From assembly GCA_035623275.1 (NCBI GenBank), contig DASPTT010000058.1, positions 1 to 57,289 of the forward strand: a DNA stretch of 57,289 bases. Direction: 5' to 3'. The notes beneath the pieces are model-generated. The model had not been told where the DNA came from, made no database searches, and saw nothing but the letters and a program-made list of their open reading frames with translations. Positions 34,891 through 43,532 of this stretch are shown here, piece by piece. Each line of letters begins with the position of its first letter. The first letter of the stretch is position 1. The stretch comes from DASPTT01 sp035623275 (lineage in GTDB: Bacteria; Actinomycetota; Acidimicrobiia; Acidimicrobiales; UBA8190). Both the position numbers and the translations under genes were made by a program.

Positions 34891-36518
34891 CGGGCGGGCC
34901 CTATGCGGTCACCCTCTTCCCGGGCTCGAGCCTGGCCAACAAGACGGGGTCCTGGCGCGTCGAGCGCCCCGTCTACGTCGACCGCATCCCACCGTGCAAC
35001 GACGCCTGTCCCGCGGGCGAGAACATCCAGGGCTGGTTGTACCGTGCCGAGGAGGGGGACTACGAGGGGGCGTGGCGGTTCCTGGTGGAGGAGAACCCCC
35101 TGCCGGCCATCATGGGCCGGGCGTGCTTCCACCCCTGCGAGACGGCGTGCAACCGCGGCCAGCTGGACGAGGCGGTGGGTATCAACGCCGTCGAGCGCTT
35201 CCTCGGCGACCTGGCCCTCGCCAAGGGGTGGGCCTTCCCGACCGAGCCGATCCGGCCCCACTCAGGGCGCCACGTCCTGGTGGTGGGGTCGGGGCCCGCC
35301 GGCCTGAGCGCCGCCTACCACCTGCGCCGGCTGGGCCACGAGGTCACCGTCCGCGAGTCGGCGGCCCTGCCCGGGGGCATGCTCCGCTACGGCATCCCCC
35401 GCTACCGGCTGGCGCGCGACGTGGTGGGGGCCGAGATCGACCGGATCCTGGCCATGGGTGTGGCCCTGGATCTCGGGCGCCCGGTCGACGACGTGGCCGG
35501 CGCGCTCGACCAGGGGTTCGACGCCGTCTTCCTGGGGGTGGGCGCGCAGATCGGCCACAACGCGTACATCCCCGCGGGGGACAGCGCGCACGTGCTCGAC
35601 GCCGTGACGCTGCTGCGCTCCATGGAGGGGCAGGCACCGCCCGTCCTCGGCCGCCGGGTGGCGGTGGTCGGCGGCGGGGACACGGCCATGGACGTCGCCC
35701 GCACGGCGCGCCGGCTCGGCGTCGCCGAGCCCGTCGTCGTCTACCGGCGCACGCGCGGGCGCATGCCCGCGCACGAGGACGAGGTCGAGGAAGCCCTGGC
35801 CGAGGGTGTGGCCATGCGCTGGCTCTCCACCGTGGCGCATGCCGAGCCCGGCCGCCTGCAGATCGAGCGCATGGTCCTCGACGAGCACGGCGACCCGCAG
35901 CCGACCGGCGAGCTCGAGGAGCTGGAGGCGGACGACCTGATCCTGGCCATGGGCCAGGAGTGCGACCTGTCGCTCCTGGCCGGGCTCGAGGACGTGGGCG
36001 TGGACCACGGGGTCATCGACGTGGGGCCGGGGATGGCCACGGGGCACCCCGGGGTGTTCGCCGGCGGCGACGCGGTGCGCGGCGAGCGCACCATCACCAC
36101 CGCTGTGGGGCACGGCAAGGCGGCGGCCCGGGCCATCGATCGCTACCTGCGCGGCGAGCCCGCGCCCGACGTCGCCCGCCACGCCCTGGCGGAGCCGGGA
36201 CGGCTCAACCTCTGGTACTACTCGGACGCCCCCAAGTCCCTGCGGCCCCGCCTCGACCTGGTCCGGCGCACGTCGACGTTCGACGAGGTGGTCCAGGGCT
36301 TCGACGCGTCCACCGCGCTCTACGAGGCCCGCCGGTGCCTGTCGTGCGGGAACTGCTTCGAGTGCGACAACTGCTTCGGCGTGTGCCCGGACAACGCCGT
36401 GCACAAGCTCGGCCAGGGCCTGCGCTACGAGTTCGACTACGACTACTGCAAGGGCTGCGGGCTGTGCGCGGCGGAGTGCCCGTGCGGCGCCATCGACATG
36501 GTCCCCGAGCGCATCTGA
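34887..36518 (+). CDS. GltD-like FAD/NAD(P) oxidoreductase fused to a two-cluster ferredoxin
   Basis: 543 residues. Domain order: an N-terminal helical iron-sulfur part with C37, C41, C80, C84 and C88 (GltD-like); an FAD-binding fold ('VVGSGPAGLSAAYHL', about 126-145); an NAD(P)-binding fold ('VVGGGDTAMDVARTARRLG', about 252); and a C-terminal ferredoxin domain (about 485-543) with 'CLSCGNCFECDNCFGVCP' and 'CKGCGLCAAECPCGAI'. It replaces the separate delta subunit and would connect the 2-oxoacid oxidoreductase to NAD(P)H. A 2-oxoglutarate:NADP+ oxidoreductase with a similar flavoprotein subunit is known from Azoarcus. The coupling here is inferred. Confidence 0.88.
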   Translation: MTGGPYAVTLFPGSSLANKTGSWRVERPVYVDRIPPCNDACPAGENIQGWLYRAEEGDYEGAWRFLVEENPLPAIMGRACFHPCETACNRGQLDEAVGINAVERFLGDLALAKGWAFPTEPIRPHSGRHVLVVGSGPAGLSAAYHLRRLGHEVTVRESAALPGGMLRYGIPRYRLARDVVGAEIDRILAMGVALDLGRPVDDVAGALDQGFDAVFLGVGAQIGHNAYIPAGDSAHVLDAVTLLRSMEGQAPPVLGRRVAVVGGGDTAMDVARTARRLGVAEPVVVYRRTRGRMPAHEDEVEEALAEGVAMRWLSTVAHAEPGRLQIERMVLDEHGDPQPTGELEELEADDLILAMGQECDLSLLAGLEDVGVDHGVIDVGPGMATGHPGVFAGGDAVRGERTITTAVGHGKAAARAIDRYLRGEPAPDVARHALAEPGRLNLWYYSDAPKSLRPRLDLVRRTSTFDEVVQGFDASTALYEARRCLSCGNCFECDNCFGVCPDNAVHKLGQGLRYEFDYDYCKGCGLCAAECPCGAIDMVPERI

Positions 36519-36522
36519 GGCC

Positions 36523-37359
36523 CTAGCGGCGCCGCACCCGGCCCCGCAGGGCCAGGAGCGCCAGCGTCAGCGACACGCACCCGAAGACGGCGATGGCCAG
36601 GACGGCCGCGCCCAGGGCACGCCAGTGCCAGGCGCCCAGCTGGTGCGGCACCGCCTGCGCGCCGATGAGCGAGCGCAGCCCGGCGAGCACGTACGTCATC
36701 GGGTTGTAGCGGGCGATCGCCTGCATCCAGCCGGCGAGGGCGGGCAGCGGGGCGAACGCCGAGGTGAGGAACACGAAGGGGAAGAAGAGGATGAAGCTCG
36801 AGTTCACGGCGGCGGGGTTCCCGGTCTTGAGGGCGATGGCATAGGGAAGGCCGGTGAACACCAGGCCCCACAGCCCGGAGACCACGACGAAGAGGACCAT
36901 CCCGGGCACGCCCGTGGCGAAGCGCACGCCGATGGCCAGGCCGAGCAGGACCACCGGCACCGCCAGGGCCATGACCAGGGCCAGGTCCGCCATCATGAGG
37001 CCGAGCAGCAGGGGGAGACGGCGGATCGGGGTGATGGTCAGGCGGTCGAAGTAGCCGTTCTGGATGTCGAGCACCAGCGACGAGGCCCGCGACACGCCGG
37101 TCACGGCGAAGACCACCGACACCGGCAGGGCGAACGCCTTGAAGACGATGCCGGTGGCGGTGTGGGTGACGCTGGAGAGCGCCCCCACGTTCATCACGTA
37201 GAAGATCGCTGGCACCAAGATGGCCGGGATCACCGACTCGGGGTCCCGGGGGATCTGGCGAAGGGCGCGTCGCGCCACCGAGAGGAGGTCGGTGGCCAGT
37301 CCCGCCGGCTGGGCCTGGACGCGGACGATTCCGTCGGTCGTCGTCACCGTGGTCGTCAT
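36523..37359 (-). CDS. ABC transporter permease (ABC-2/DrrB type)
   Basis: 278 residues with six predicted membrane helices. The order of helices and 'NGYFDRLTITPIRRLPLLLG' after the second are those of ABC-2 permeases of the daunorubicin-resistance type, which export drugs, lipids or polysaccharide. Its ATG overlaps the stop of the ATPase gene, so the two form one exporter. The substrate cannot be deduced. It ends four bases from the end of the GltD-ferredoxin gene, which runs on the other strand. Confidence 0.92.
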   Translation of the reverse strand: MTTTVTTTDGIVRVQAQPAGLATDLLSVARRALRQIPRDPESVIPAILVPAIFYVMNVGALSSVTHTATGIVFKAFALPVSVVFAVTGVSRASSLVLDIQNGYFDRLTITPIRRLPLLLGLMMADLALVMALAVPVVLLGLAIGVRFATGVPGMVLFVVVSGLWGLVFTGLPYAIALKTGNPAAVNSSFILFFPFVFLTSAFAPLPALAGWMQAIARYNPMTYVLAGLRSLIGAQAVPHQLGAWHWRALGAAVLAIAVFGCVSLTLALLALRGRVRRR

Positions 37360-38336
37360 GGCGCGGCCCCCTCGCTGTCGCCGGCACCGGCGCCCTCGTC
37401 CCGGAGGTGGGCGCCTGTGTACTGCAGGAAGACGTCGTCGAGCGTGGGGGTGCGCAGCGTCAGGCTGGTGACGCTGGCCCCGTGCTCGTGCAGGGCGAGC
37501 GCCACCGGGCTCATCGCCGCGGCGCCGTCGCCCGCGTGGATGACGAGCTCGCCGCGCCCGGCCACCACCTCGTCGACGCCCTCGACGCGCCGGACGGCCG
37601 ACTCGAGGCCCTCGTCGACCGAGGCCACGCGGGCCACGATCACGTCCTCGCCCACGGAGCGCTTGAGCTCCTCGGGGGTCCCCTCCGCCACCAGCCGCCC
37701 CCGGGCGATGATGCCGACGCGCCCGGCGAGCTCGTCGGCCTCCTCCAGGTACTGGGTGGTGAGGAAGATGGTGGTGTTGAGCTGTCGGTTGAGGTTGCGC
37801 ACCTCGTCCCACACGGTGGCCCGGCTCACGGGGTCGAGACCGGTGGTGGGCTCGTCCAGGAAGAGGATGTCCGGGTCGTGGATGAGGGCCGCCGCCAGGT
37901 CGAGGCGGCGCTTCATGCCGCCCGAGTACGTGCCGATGCGGCGGTCGATGGCGTCGCCGATGTCGACGAGCTCGAGGACCTGCGCCAGGCGGGCCAGCCG
38001 GCCGTCGCGGTCGAGCCCGTACAGACGGGCCTGGAGGTCGAGCAGCTCCCGGCCGGTCTGGCGGTCGTCGAGGGCCGCGTCCTGCAGGGCGACCCCGATG
38101 CGAAGGCGCACCTGCTCGGGGTGGGCGGCCACGTCGAAGCCGGCCACGAACCCCCGGCCCCTGGTGGGCTGGATGAGCGTGCACAGCATCCGCACCAGCG
38201 TCGACTTGCCGGCCCCGTTGGGGCCGAGGAACCCGTAGATCTCACCGGGCGCGATCTCGAGGTCGACGCCGTCGACGGCCCAGGCGTCGCCGAAGCGGCG
38301 CGCGATCTGCTCGGTGACGACGGCCGGCGTCTCCAT
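37356..38336 (-). CDS. ABC transporter ATP-binding protein (DrrA type)
   Basis: 326 residues. Walker A 'GPNGAGKST', signature 'YSGGMKRRLDLAAALIHDPD', Walker B 'ILFLDEPTTGLDP' and the switch 'IFLTTQYLEEADEL' are all intact. The C-terminal 80 residues form the regulatory extension (DUF4162-like) of DrrA proteins. TAGCGT lies nine bases before the ATG on this strand, giving a near-leaderless message. It is divergent from the enoyl-CoA hydratase gene with 84 bases between the starts. Confidence 0.94.
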   Translation of the reverse strand: METPAVVTEQIARRFGDAWAVDGVDLEIAPGEIYGFLGPNGAGKSTLVRMLCTLIQPTRGRGFVAGFDVAAHPEQVRLRIGVALQDAALDDRQTGRELLDLQARLYGLDRDGRLARLAQVLELVDIGDAIDRRIGTYSGGMKRRLDLAAALIHDPDILFLDEPTTGLDPVSRATVWDEVRNLNRQLNTTIFLTTQYLEEADELAGRVGIIARGRLVAEGTPEELKRSVGEDVIVARVASVDEGLESAVRRVEGVDEVVAGRGELVIHAGDGAAAMSPVALALHEHGASVTSLTLRTPTLDDVFLQYTGAHLRDEGAGAGDSEGAAP

Positions 38337-38407
38337 GAGCGGCCCACGCTACCGGCCGCGATCACCCGCCCGACCGGGCAGGCGGGGCCGCCGCGGGTGG
38401 GCCTGTC

Positions 38408-38413
38408 TAGGGT
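38408..38413 (+). promoter_or_regulatory. -10 element of the enoyl-CoA hydratase gene (leaderless)
   Basis: TAGGGT ends seven bases before the ATG at 38421, the same spacing as at orn and at the gene at 43125. There is no Shine-Dalgarno sequence between them. A matching -35 is not obvious. Confidence 0.45.
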
Positions 38414-38420
38414 GGCGCCC

Positions 38421-39233
38421 ATGCGATTCGCCGAGTACGGGGACTTCGAGCACCTGAGCGTGGACCGTCGGCCCGACGGGGTCGTGGTCGTGACGCTGGA
38501 CCGCCCTGACGTCCTCAACGCCGCCAACGTGCGGATGCACCGGGAGATGTCGGAGATCTGGGCCGTCGTCGACGCCGACGACGACGCCCGGGTGTCGGTG
38601 GTCACGGGGGCGGGGCGGGCCTTCAGCGCCGGAGGCGACCTCGAGATGATCGCGGCCATGACCGACGACTACGACGCCGTGCTCGAACAGTGGCACGACG
38701 CCGGGGCGATCGTCGAGCACATGCTGGCGGCCCGCAAGCCCGTGGTCTCCGCCGTCAACGGGGTGGCGGTGGGGGCGGGCCTGGCGGTGGCGCTGCTGGC
38801 GGACGTGAGCATCATGGGCCGCTCCGCCCGCCTCTCCGACGGCCATGCGCGTCTGGGCGTGGCGGCGGGCGACCACGCCGCGCTCCTGTGGCCCCTGCTG
38901 TGCGGCATGGCGAAGGCGAAGTACTACCTGCTGACGGCGGACTTCGTGGACGGTCCCGAGGCCGAGCGCATCGGGCTGGTGACCCGCTGCGTCCCCGACG
39001 ACGAGGTGGTGCCCGAGGCGCTGGCCGTCGCCGCGCGCCTGGCGGCCGGCAGCGCCACCGCGCTGCAGTGGACCAAGCGGGTCATGAACCAGTGGCTGCG
39101 CCGGGCCATGCCCGAGTTCGGCGAGTCGCTCGCCTTGGAGATGTTGGGCTTCCTCGGCCCCGACGCCCGCGAGGGACTCGCCGCGGTGCGCGAGCGGCGC
39201 GAGCCGCGCTTTCCCTCGGCACCGCCGGGTTGA
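38421..39233 (+). CDS. Enoyl-CoA hydratase/isomerase family protein
   Basis: 270 residues of the crotonase fold. The oxyanion-hole segments are 'GRAFSAGGDLEMIA' and 'NGVAVGAGLAVALLADV'. In the second catalytic region the sequence is 'DGHARLGVAAGDHAALLWPL', where the canonical glutamates of ECH are not both apparent, so it may be an isomerase, a dehalogenase-like enzyme or another crotonase rather than a standard hydratase. Probably leaderless from TAGGGT at 38408. A role in acyl-CoA breakdown fits the neighbours. Confidence 0.88.
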   Translation: MRFAEYGDFEHLSVDRRPDGVVVVTLDRPDVLNAANVRMHREMSEIWAVVDADDDARVSVVTGAGRAFSAGGDLEMIAAMTDDYDAVLEQWHDAGAIVEHMLAARKPVVSAVNGVAVGAGLAVALLADVSIMGRSARLSDGHARLGVAAGDHAALLWPLLCGMAKAKYYLLTADFVDGPEAERIGLVTRCVPDDEVVPEALAVAARLAAGSATALQWTKRVMNQWLRRAMPEFGESLALEMLGFLGPDAREGLAAVRERREPRFPSAPPG

Positions 39234-39257
39234 GCCCGCGCGCGGCGCGCGGTGGCG

Positions 39258-40409
39258 CTATTCGACGGTGACGAGGGTGCCCAGCGGTGTGAGCGGGTAG
39301 ACGGCCGCCGCGTTCGCGGGCGGCATCTCGACGCAGCCCAGGCTCTGGGGATAGCCGTAGCCGGGCCGGATGAAGCCGTGCAGCGCGTCGCCCCCGTGGA
39401 AGTAGCTGACCCAGGGCACGCCCGGGTCGCTGTAGTGGCTCCCGTCGGGGTTGGTGCCCGACATGGTCGTCGAGGTGTAGCGCGCGTAGACGGGCCAGGT
39501 GCCCTTCTCCGTCGGCGCGGCCTCGATCCCGGTGTTGGCCGCCGTCGTGTAGATCGGGCTGCCGTCGCGCCACACCGTGACCTTCTCGGGCAGCGCGGTG
39601 CTCACGTCGACCCAGTCGTAGTGGCCGTCGGCGTCGGCCTGGCCCGCGGCCGAGGCGGCGAGCAGCGCGCTCCACACCTGGGGCCCGGCCACGCCGTCGA
39701 CGGGCAGGTGCTCCTGGTCCTGGAAGGCCATCACCGCGCCCTCGGTCACCTCGTCGGGCACGCCCGGGGCCCACAGGCTGGTGAGCGCGGCCGGCAGGGT
39801 GCTCCAGCGCCAGGTGAACGACCCGGTCTGGTCGAGGGCCATGACCGCGGCGGGGACCGGGGTCGGGTCGTCGGGGGTGAAGCTGAGGGGCAGGTACCCG
39901 AGCTGCGCCAACAGCTCCTGGACCCGCAGGGTCGACATGGGCGCCACCGTGTACTGCTCGGTGACGGTGGCCGCCAGGTGCGTGTGCTCGGTGGACACCA
40001 TGCCGCCGGTGCCGCCGGGCACCGACACCGACAGGGCGGCACCGGGCGGGAGCGAGGCGGCGGGGCGGAAGGCGATTGTGTTCGAGGTGACCCGTACCCA
40101 GCTGCCCGTCACCGCCGGCACGATCGACGGCGTGGGGCTCGTCGGGGCCAGCGGCGCGCTGAAGGTCAGGGTCAGCGCCGCGTCGGGGGCCACGGCGGTG
40201 GCGCCGTCGACGGGATCGCTCGCCACCAGGTCGAGGACTGCCCGGGCGCCGCCGGGCACGGTCCCGGCCGATGCCGGTGCGCGCGAAGAGACGGTGGCGG
40301 CCACGAGCGCACCCGACGCCCCCACGAGGACGAGTGCACCGGCCACGATCAGCGCGGTCGTCCCCCGGTGACGGGGCGCCGCATGGCGGCTGCGCTTGGC
40401 CCTGAACAT
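39258..40409 (-). CDS. L,D-transpeptidase (YkuD) with Ig-like and PG-binding domains
   Basis: 383 residues from the ATG at 40409. A single hydrophobic segment at about 18-42 anchors or secretes it. Then come an Ig-like domain ('SDPVDGATAVAPDAALTLTF'), a peptidoglycan-binding-like region around 155-250 ('VQELLAQLGYLP', 'VMAFQDQEHLPVDGVAG') and the catalytic domain with 'HGFIRPGYGYPQSLGCVEM', nucleophile C359. It forms 3-3 crosslinks in the cell wall outside the membrane. A TAGGAT lies about 30 bases upstream. glnD lies upstream on the same strand, with a 75-base gap. Confidence 0.93.
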   Translation of the reverse strand: MFRAKRSRHAAPRHRGTTALIVAGALVLVGASGALVAATVSSRAPASAGTVPGGARAVLDLVASDPVDGATAVAPDAALTLTFSAPLAPTSPTPSIVPAVTGSWVRVTSNTIAFRPAASLPPGAALSVSVPGGTGGMVSTEHTHLAATVTEQYTVAPMSTLRVQELLAQLGYLPLSFTPDDPTPVPAAVMALDQTGSFTWRWSTLPAALTSLWAPGVPDEVTEGAVMAFQDQEHLPVDGVAGPQVWSALLAASAAGQADADGHYDWVDVSTALPEKVTVWRDGSPIYTTAANTGIEAAPTEKGTWPVYARYTSTTMSGTNPDGSHYSDPGVPWVSYFHGGDALHGFIRPGYGYPQSLGCVEMPPANAAAVYPLTPLGTLVTVE

Positions 40410-40484
40410 GAGACGGCGGCTTCCCGCCGGCGATCCTACCAGGGCGCCCGTCGGTTCTCCCCGGCGCGGGCCGGGCCGCACGCC

Positions 40485-42887
40485 TCAGGGTGACGTCGCC
40501 GTCAGGGTGTCGTGCACCGACCGTTCGACGCGCCGGAGCCGTTCGGCGTCGACGACCTTGCCGCCCGTGGCCTTGTCGCGCACGTAGAAGGCGTCGACCA
40601 CCTCGTCCCCGAGCGTGCTGACGCGCGCGGCGACCACGTCGAGGTCGTGGTCGAAGAGGACCGTCGTGATGCGATGCAGCAAGCCGACGCGGTCCACGGC
40701 CCGAACGTCGAGGACCGTCGACGCCGCGGAGGCGCCGTTGTCCACGACGACCCTCGTCTCGGGCGGGCGGGGCGAGGCCGGCCGCCGGCCACCCGCGTAG
40801 ACGCGCTCCTGTTGGGCCAGGCGCTCGGCCAGCGGGAGGCTGCCGCGCAGGGCCGCGTCCACCTCGTCCGCCACCAGGTCCCAGTCGGGCCAGCGCCCGC
40901 GCGCCGGCTCCACGACGAAGGTCTCCACCGCGAAGTCGTCCTCGCCGGCGACGTTGGCGGAGCGCACGTCGAGGCCCCGCAGGGCGAGCACGCCGGTGAC
41001 CGCGGCCAGCAGGCCCGGCCGGTCGCGGGCCACCACGGTGACCGTCGGGGGATCGGCCACCACGATCGAACGGCCGAGGCGCTCCACCTGGGCCATCAGG
41101 TGGCGGTGGCGTTCGGTGACGGCGCCCGGCGCGGCCGGCTGAGGCTCGGCGCCGTCGGCGAGGACCGACTCGGCCCGGCGCACCAGGTCGGCCACGAGCC
41201 CGGCCTTCCACGGTCCCCATGCCGCAGGCCCGGTGGCCAGGGAGTCGGCCTCGGTAAGGGCGGCCAGCAGCTCGAGCCGGCACCGGTCGCCCACGGCGTC
41301 GACAACGGCGCGAACCGTCGCCGGGTCGTCGAGGTCGCGGCGGGTGGCGGCGTCGGCGAGCAGGAGGTGGTTGCGCACGAGCGACACCAGCGTCTCGACG
41401 TCCTCGGGCGCGTAGCCCATCCGCCGGCCGATGGTGTCGACCAGCTCGATGCCCACCTCGGTGTGGTCCCCGGGATAGCCCTTGCCGATGTCGTGCAGGA
41501 GCGTCCCCACCAGGAGCAGGTCGGGCCGCTCCACGCGCAGGGCCAGCGGAGCGGCGCGCGCCGCGGCCTCCAGCAGGTGGCGGTCCACCGTGTAGCGGTG
41601 GTAGGCGTTGCGCTGCGGGCGGTTGCGGACCGCCTGCCATTCCGGCAGGGTGCGCACGAGCAGGCCCCGTTGGTCGAGCGCCTCCATGGCGGCGATGGCG
41701 GGTTGGCCCGACTGCAGCACCCGGACCAGCGCGTCACGCAGCTCGTCGGGCCACGGGTCGGGGGGCGCCGGCGTCTGCGCGGCCAGCGTGTCGAGCGTGG
41801 CGCGGGCGATGGGGAGCGAGTGCTCCGAGGCGACCGCCGCCACCCGCAGCGCCAGCGACGGCTCACCGCCGGGACGGGCGCCCACGTCGAGGACGACCTC
41901 GGCCCCCTCGCGATCGTGCCCCCCCGACGCGTCGTCGCCCAGGGCGAGGGCGATCCCGGGCTCCACGCGGCGGGTGCGGCGCTCGGTGTGCTCGGGTCGC
42001 GTCGCCCCCGGGCGCCGTGACCGCAAGCGCCGCCGGCGCCCGCCCGGCGCCCACTGGGCCCGGCGGCGCCACACGTCGTCGGTCACCCAGGCGATGGTGC
42101 GCCCGGCCTCGGCGATGCCCGCCATGAGCGCGTCGGCGTCGGCGAGGCCCAGCGCCGCCGCCACCTGGTCCTGCTCCTGGAGCAGGAGGCGGTCGGTGGC
42201 GCGGTCGGTGGCACGGTGCAGCTCGACGCGTGCCGCCGTGAGCACGGCGCGTGGAGCGTCGAGGAGACCGAGATCGACCTGGTCCTCCAGGGCGGCGACG
42301 GCCCGCGCCGCGGCGATGACCGCGTGCACGTCCCGCAGGCCGCCGTGGGCCTCCTTGAGGTCGGGCTCGAGGAGGAAGGCGACGTCCCCGTGGGCCCGGT
42401 GGCGCTGCTCCACCTGCGCGGCGAGGACGGGCAGCCACCGGGCCGCGCCGGCGCGCCACTGGTCGGCGGCCTTGGTCAGCAGGGGATCGACCAGCGCCGC
42501 CTCCCCGGCGATGAGCCGCCCGTCGAGGAGCCCGAGCTGGGCGCGCAGGTCCTCGGCGGCCACGGCCAGCACCTCGCCGGGCCGGCGCACCGAATGGTCG
42601 AGCCGGATGCCCTCGTCCCACACGGGGTACCAGACGGCGTCGGCCACGGCCCCCACGTCGCGCCGTTCGTGCACCAGCACGACGTCGAGGTCGCTGTAGG
42701 GGCAGAGCTCGCCGCGCCCGTAGCCGCCGACCGCCATCAGGGCCAGGCGCGCCGTGTCGCCGCCCGTGGCTTGCTGGAGGAGCCCGGTGAGCCACTCGTC
42801 GGCCGCCGCGGCCAGCGCCCGGCAGAAGTCGTCGCCGCGAAGGTCACCGCGGGCGACGAGCTCCTGGCGCTTGGCACGGAACGACAT
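40485..42887 (-). CDS. glnD: [Protein-PII] uridylyltransferase/uridylyl-removing enzyme
   Basis: 800 residues from the ATG at 42887. It senses glutamine and adds or removes nucleotides on PII proteins. The nucleotidyltransferase motif is 'GGYGRGELCPYSDLDVVLV' (about 52-70), the HD phosphohydrolase motif is 'LLHDIGKGYPGDHTEVG', and two ACT domains lie in the last 200 residues ('VTVVARDRPGLLAAVTGVLA' and 'LDVRAVDRVGLLHRITTVLF'). The chain is somewhat shorter than E. coli GlnD, as in other actinobacteria. No glnB or amtB is next to it. TACCGT five bases before the ATG suggests a very short leader. Confidence 0.94.
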   Translation of the reverse strand: MSFRAKRQELVARGDLRGDDFCRALAAAADEWLTGLLQQATGGDTARLALMAVGGYGRGELCPYSDLDVVLVHERRDVGAVADAVWYPVWDEGIRLDHSVRRPGEVLAVAAEDLRAQLGLLDGRLIAGEAALVDPLLTKAADQWRAGAARWLPVLAAQVEQRHRAHGDVAFLLEPDLKEAHGGLRDVHAVIAAARAVAALEDQVDLGLLDAPRAVLTAARVELHRATDRATDRLLLQEQDQVAAALGLADADALMAGIAEAGRTIAWVTDDVWRRRAQWAPGGRRRRLRSRRPGATRPEHTERRTRRVEPGIALALGDDASGGHDREGAEVVLDVGARPGGEPSLALRVAAVASEHSLPIARATLDTLAAQTPAPPDPWPDELRDALVRVLQSGQPAIAAMEALDQRGLLVRTLPEWQAVRNRPQRNAYHRYTVDRHLLEAAARAAPLALRVERPDLLLVGTLLHDIGKGYPGDHTEVGIELVDTIGRRMGYAPEDVETLVSLVRNHLLLADAATRRDLDDPATVRAVVDAVGDRCRLELLAALTEADSLATGPAAWGPWKAGLVADLVRRAESVLADGAEPQPAAPGAVTERHRHLMAQVERLGRSIVVADPPTVTVVARDRPGLLAAVTGVLALRGLDVRSANVAGEDDFAVETFVVEPARGRWPDWDLVADEVDAALRGSLPLAERLAQQERVYAGGRRPASPRPPETRVVVDNGASAASTVLDVRAVDRVGLLHRITTVLFDHDLDVVAARVSTLGDEVVDAFYVRDKATGGKVVDAERLRRVERSVHDTLTATSP

Positions 42888-42938
42888 GGGCGACGGTACC
42901 ACTCGACGGCGCGGCCGATCGCGGCGACGATACGCCCC

Positions 42939-43103
42939 ATGGCGCGGCGGCGATCGTGGTGGGGATGGGGCTACACGGAGTCGCCGCCGCCCCTCGACGC
43001 GCTGGCGCTGCCGGCGCCGCGCCTCACGCCGCCGGCGTCGCTGGCGCTGGACCCGGCACGGATCTGCGACCCCGGCGTGCTGGTCGACCCCCTCCGCCCC
43101 TGA
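42939..43103 (+). pseudogene. 54-codon fragment resembling the N-terminus of an FAD-linked oxidase
   Basis: The reading frame starts with 'MARRRSWWGWGYTESPPPLD' and stops after 54 codons. The WWGWG opening is how actinobacterial alkyldihydroxyacetonephosphate-synthase-like FAD oxidases begin, and the next 40 residues fit the start of such a protein. No FAD-binding domain follows: the next 20 bases lead straight into a different gene. It may be the remnant of a deleted gene or a short gene in its own right. The family assignment is from memory of the motif and is not certain. Confidence 0.45.
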
Positions 43104-43111
43104 GGCGGGCG

Positions 43112-43117
43112 TAACAT
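43112..43117 (+). promoter_or_regulatory. -10 element of the 68-residue membrane protein gene (leaderless)
   Basis: TAACAT ends seven bases before the GTG at 43125, leaving no space for a ribosome binding site. The spacing is that seen at orn and at the enoyl-CoA hydratase. Confidence 0.45.
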
Positions 43118-43124
43118 TTGGGTC

Positions 43125-43331
43125 GTGGCCGTCGAACCGAAGCGCTCCAAGCTCAGTGTGGTCGACACGGTGCTCATCAGCGGCGCCGTGATCGGGGCGA
43201 TCCTGATCGCCCTGTGGGTCTTCCGGGCGGTCGTGGGCGTAGCCCTCTTCGCCTTCAAGATCTTCGTGCTGGTGGTGGTCGTCGCGGTGATCGTCCGCGT
43301 GGTCCACTTCTTCACCCGCAACCGCGACTGA
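43125..43331 (+). CDS. Small membrane protein, 68 residues
   Basis: From a GTG. The first 12 residues are basic and polar, then two hydrophobic segments (about 13-32 and 36-58) and a short basic tail ('VHFFTRNRD'). I do not recognise a family. Start and composition look like a real gene and it has its own promoter-like element. The following 200 bases up to the glycosyltransferase are GC-rich with several short repeats but no gene I can support. Confidence 0.65.
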   Translation: MAVEPKRSKLSVVDTVLISGAVIGAILIALWVFRAVVGVALFAFKIFVLVVVVAVIVRVVHFFTRNRD

Positions 43332-43532
43332 CAGGCTCGCCCGCCGGCGCCCGCGCAGCGGGGTGCGGGGGTGGTGCCACAGCGCCTTCGGGCCGCGGGC
43401 CGCAGGAGGTCAGGGGCGGCCCCGGGGTGAGGACCCAGGTGGGGACCCACAGCACCTGCCGAGGAAGCCGTGGAAGAGGTCGACGCGGGCGCCGGCGAAC
43501 GGTCGTCGTCGATGGCCAACGCCGCACCTTTT

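Noticed and set aside
39082..41640. An 852-codon minus-strand frame over the L,D-transpeptidase and glnD.
   Set aside because: It is a different reading frame of those genes, arginine-rich and without motifs.
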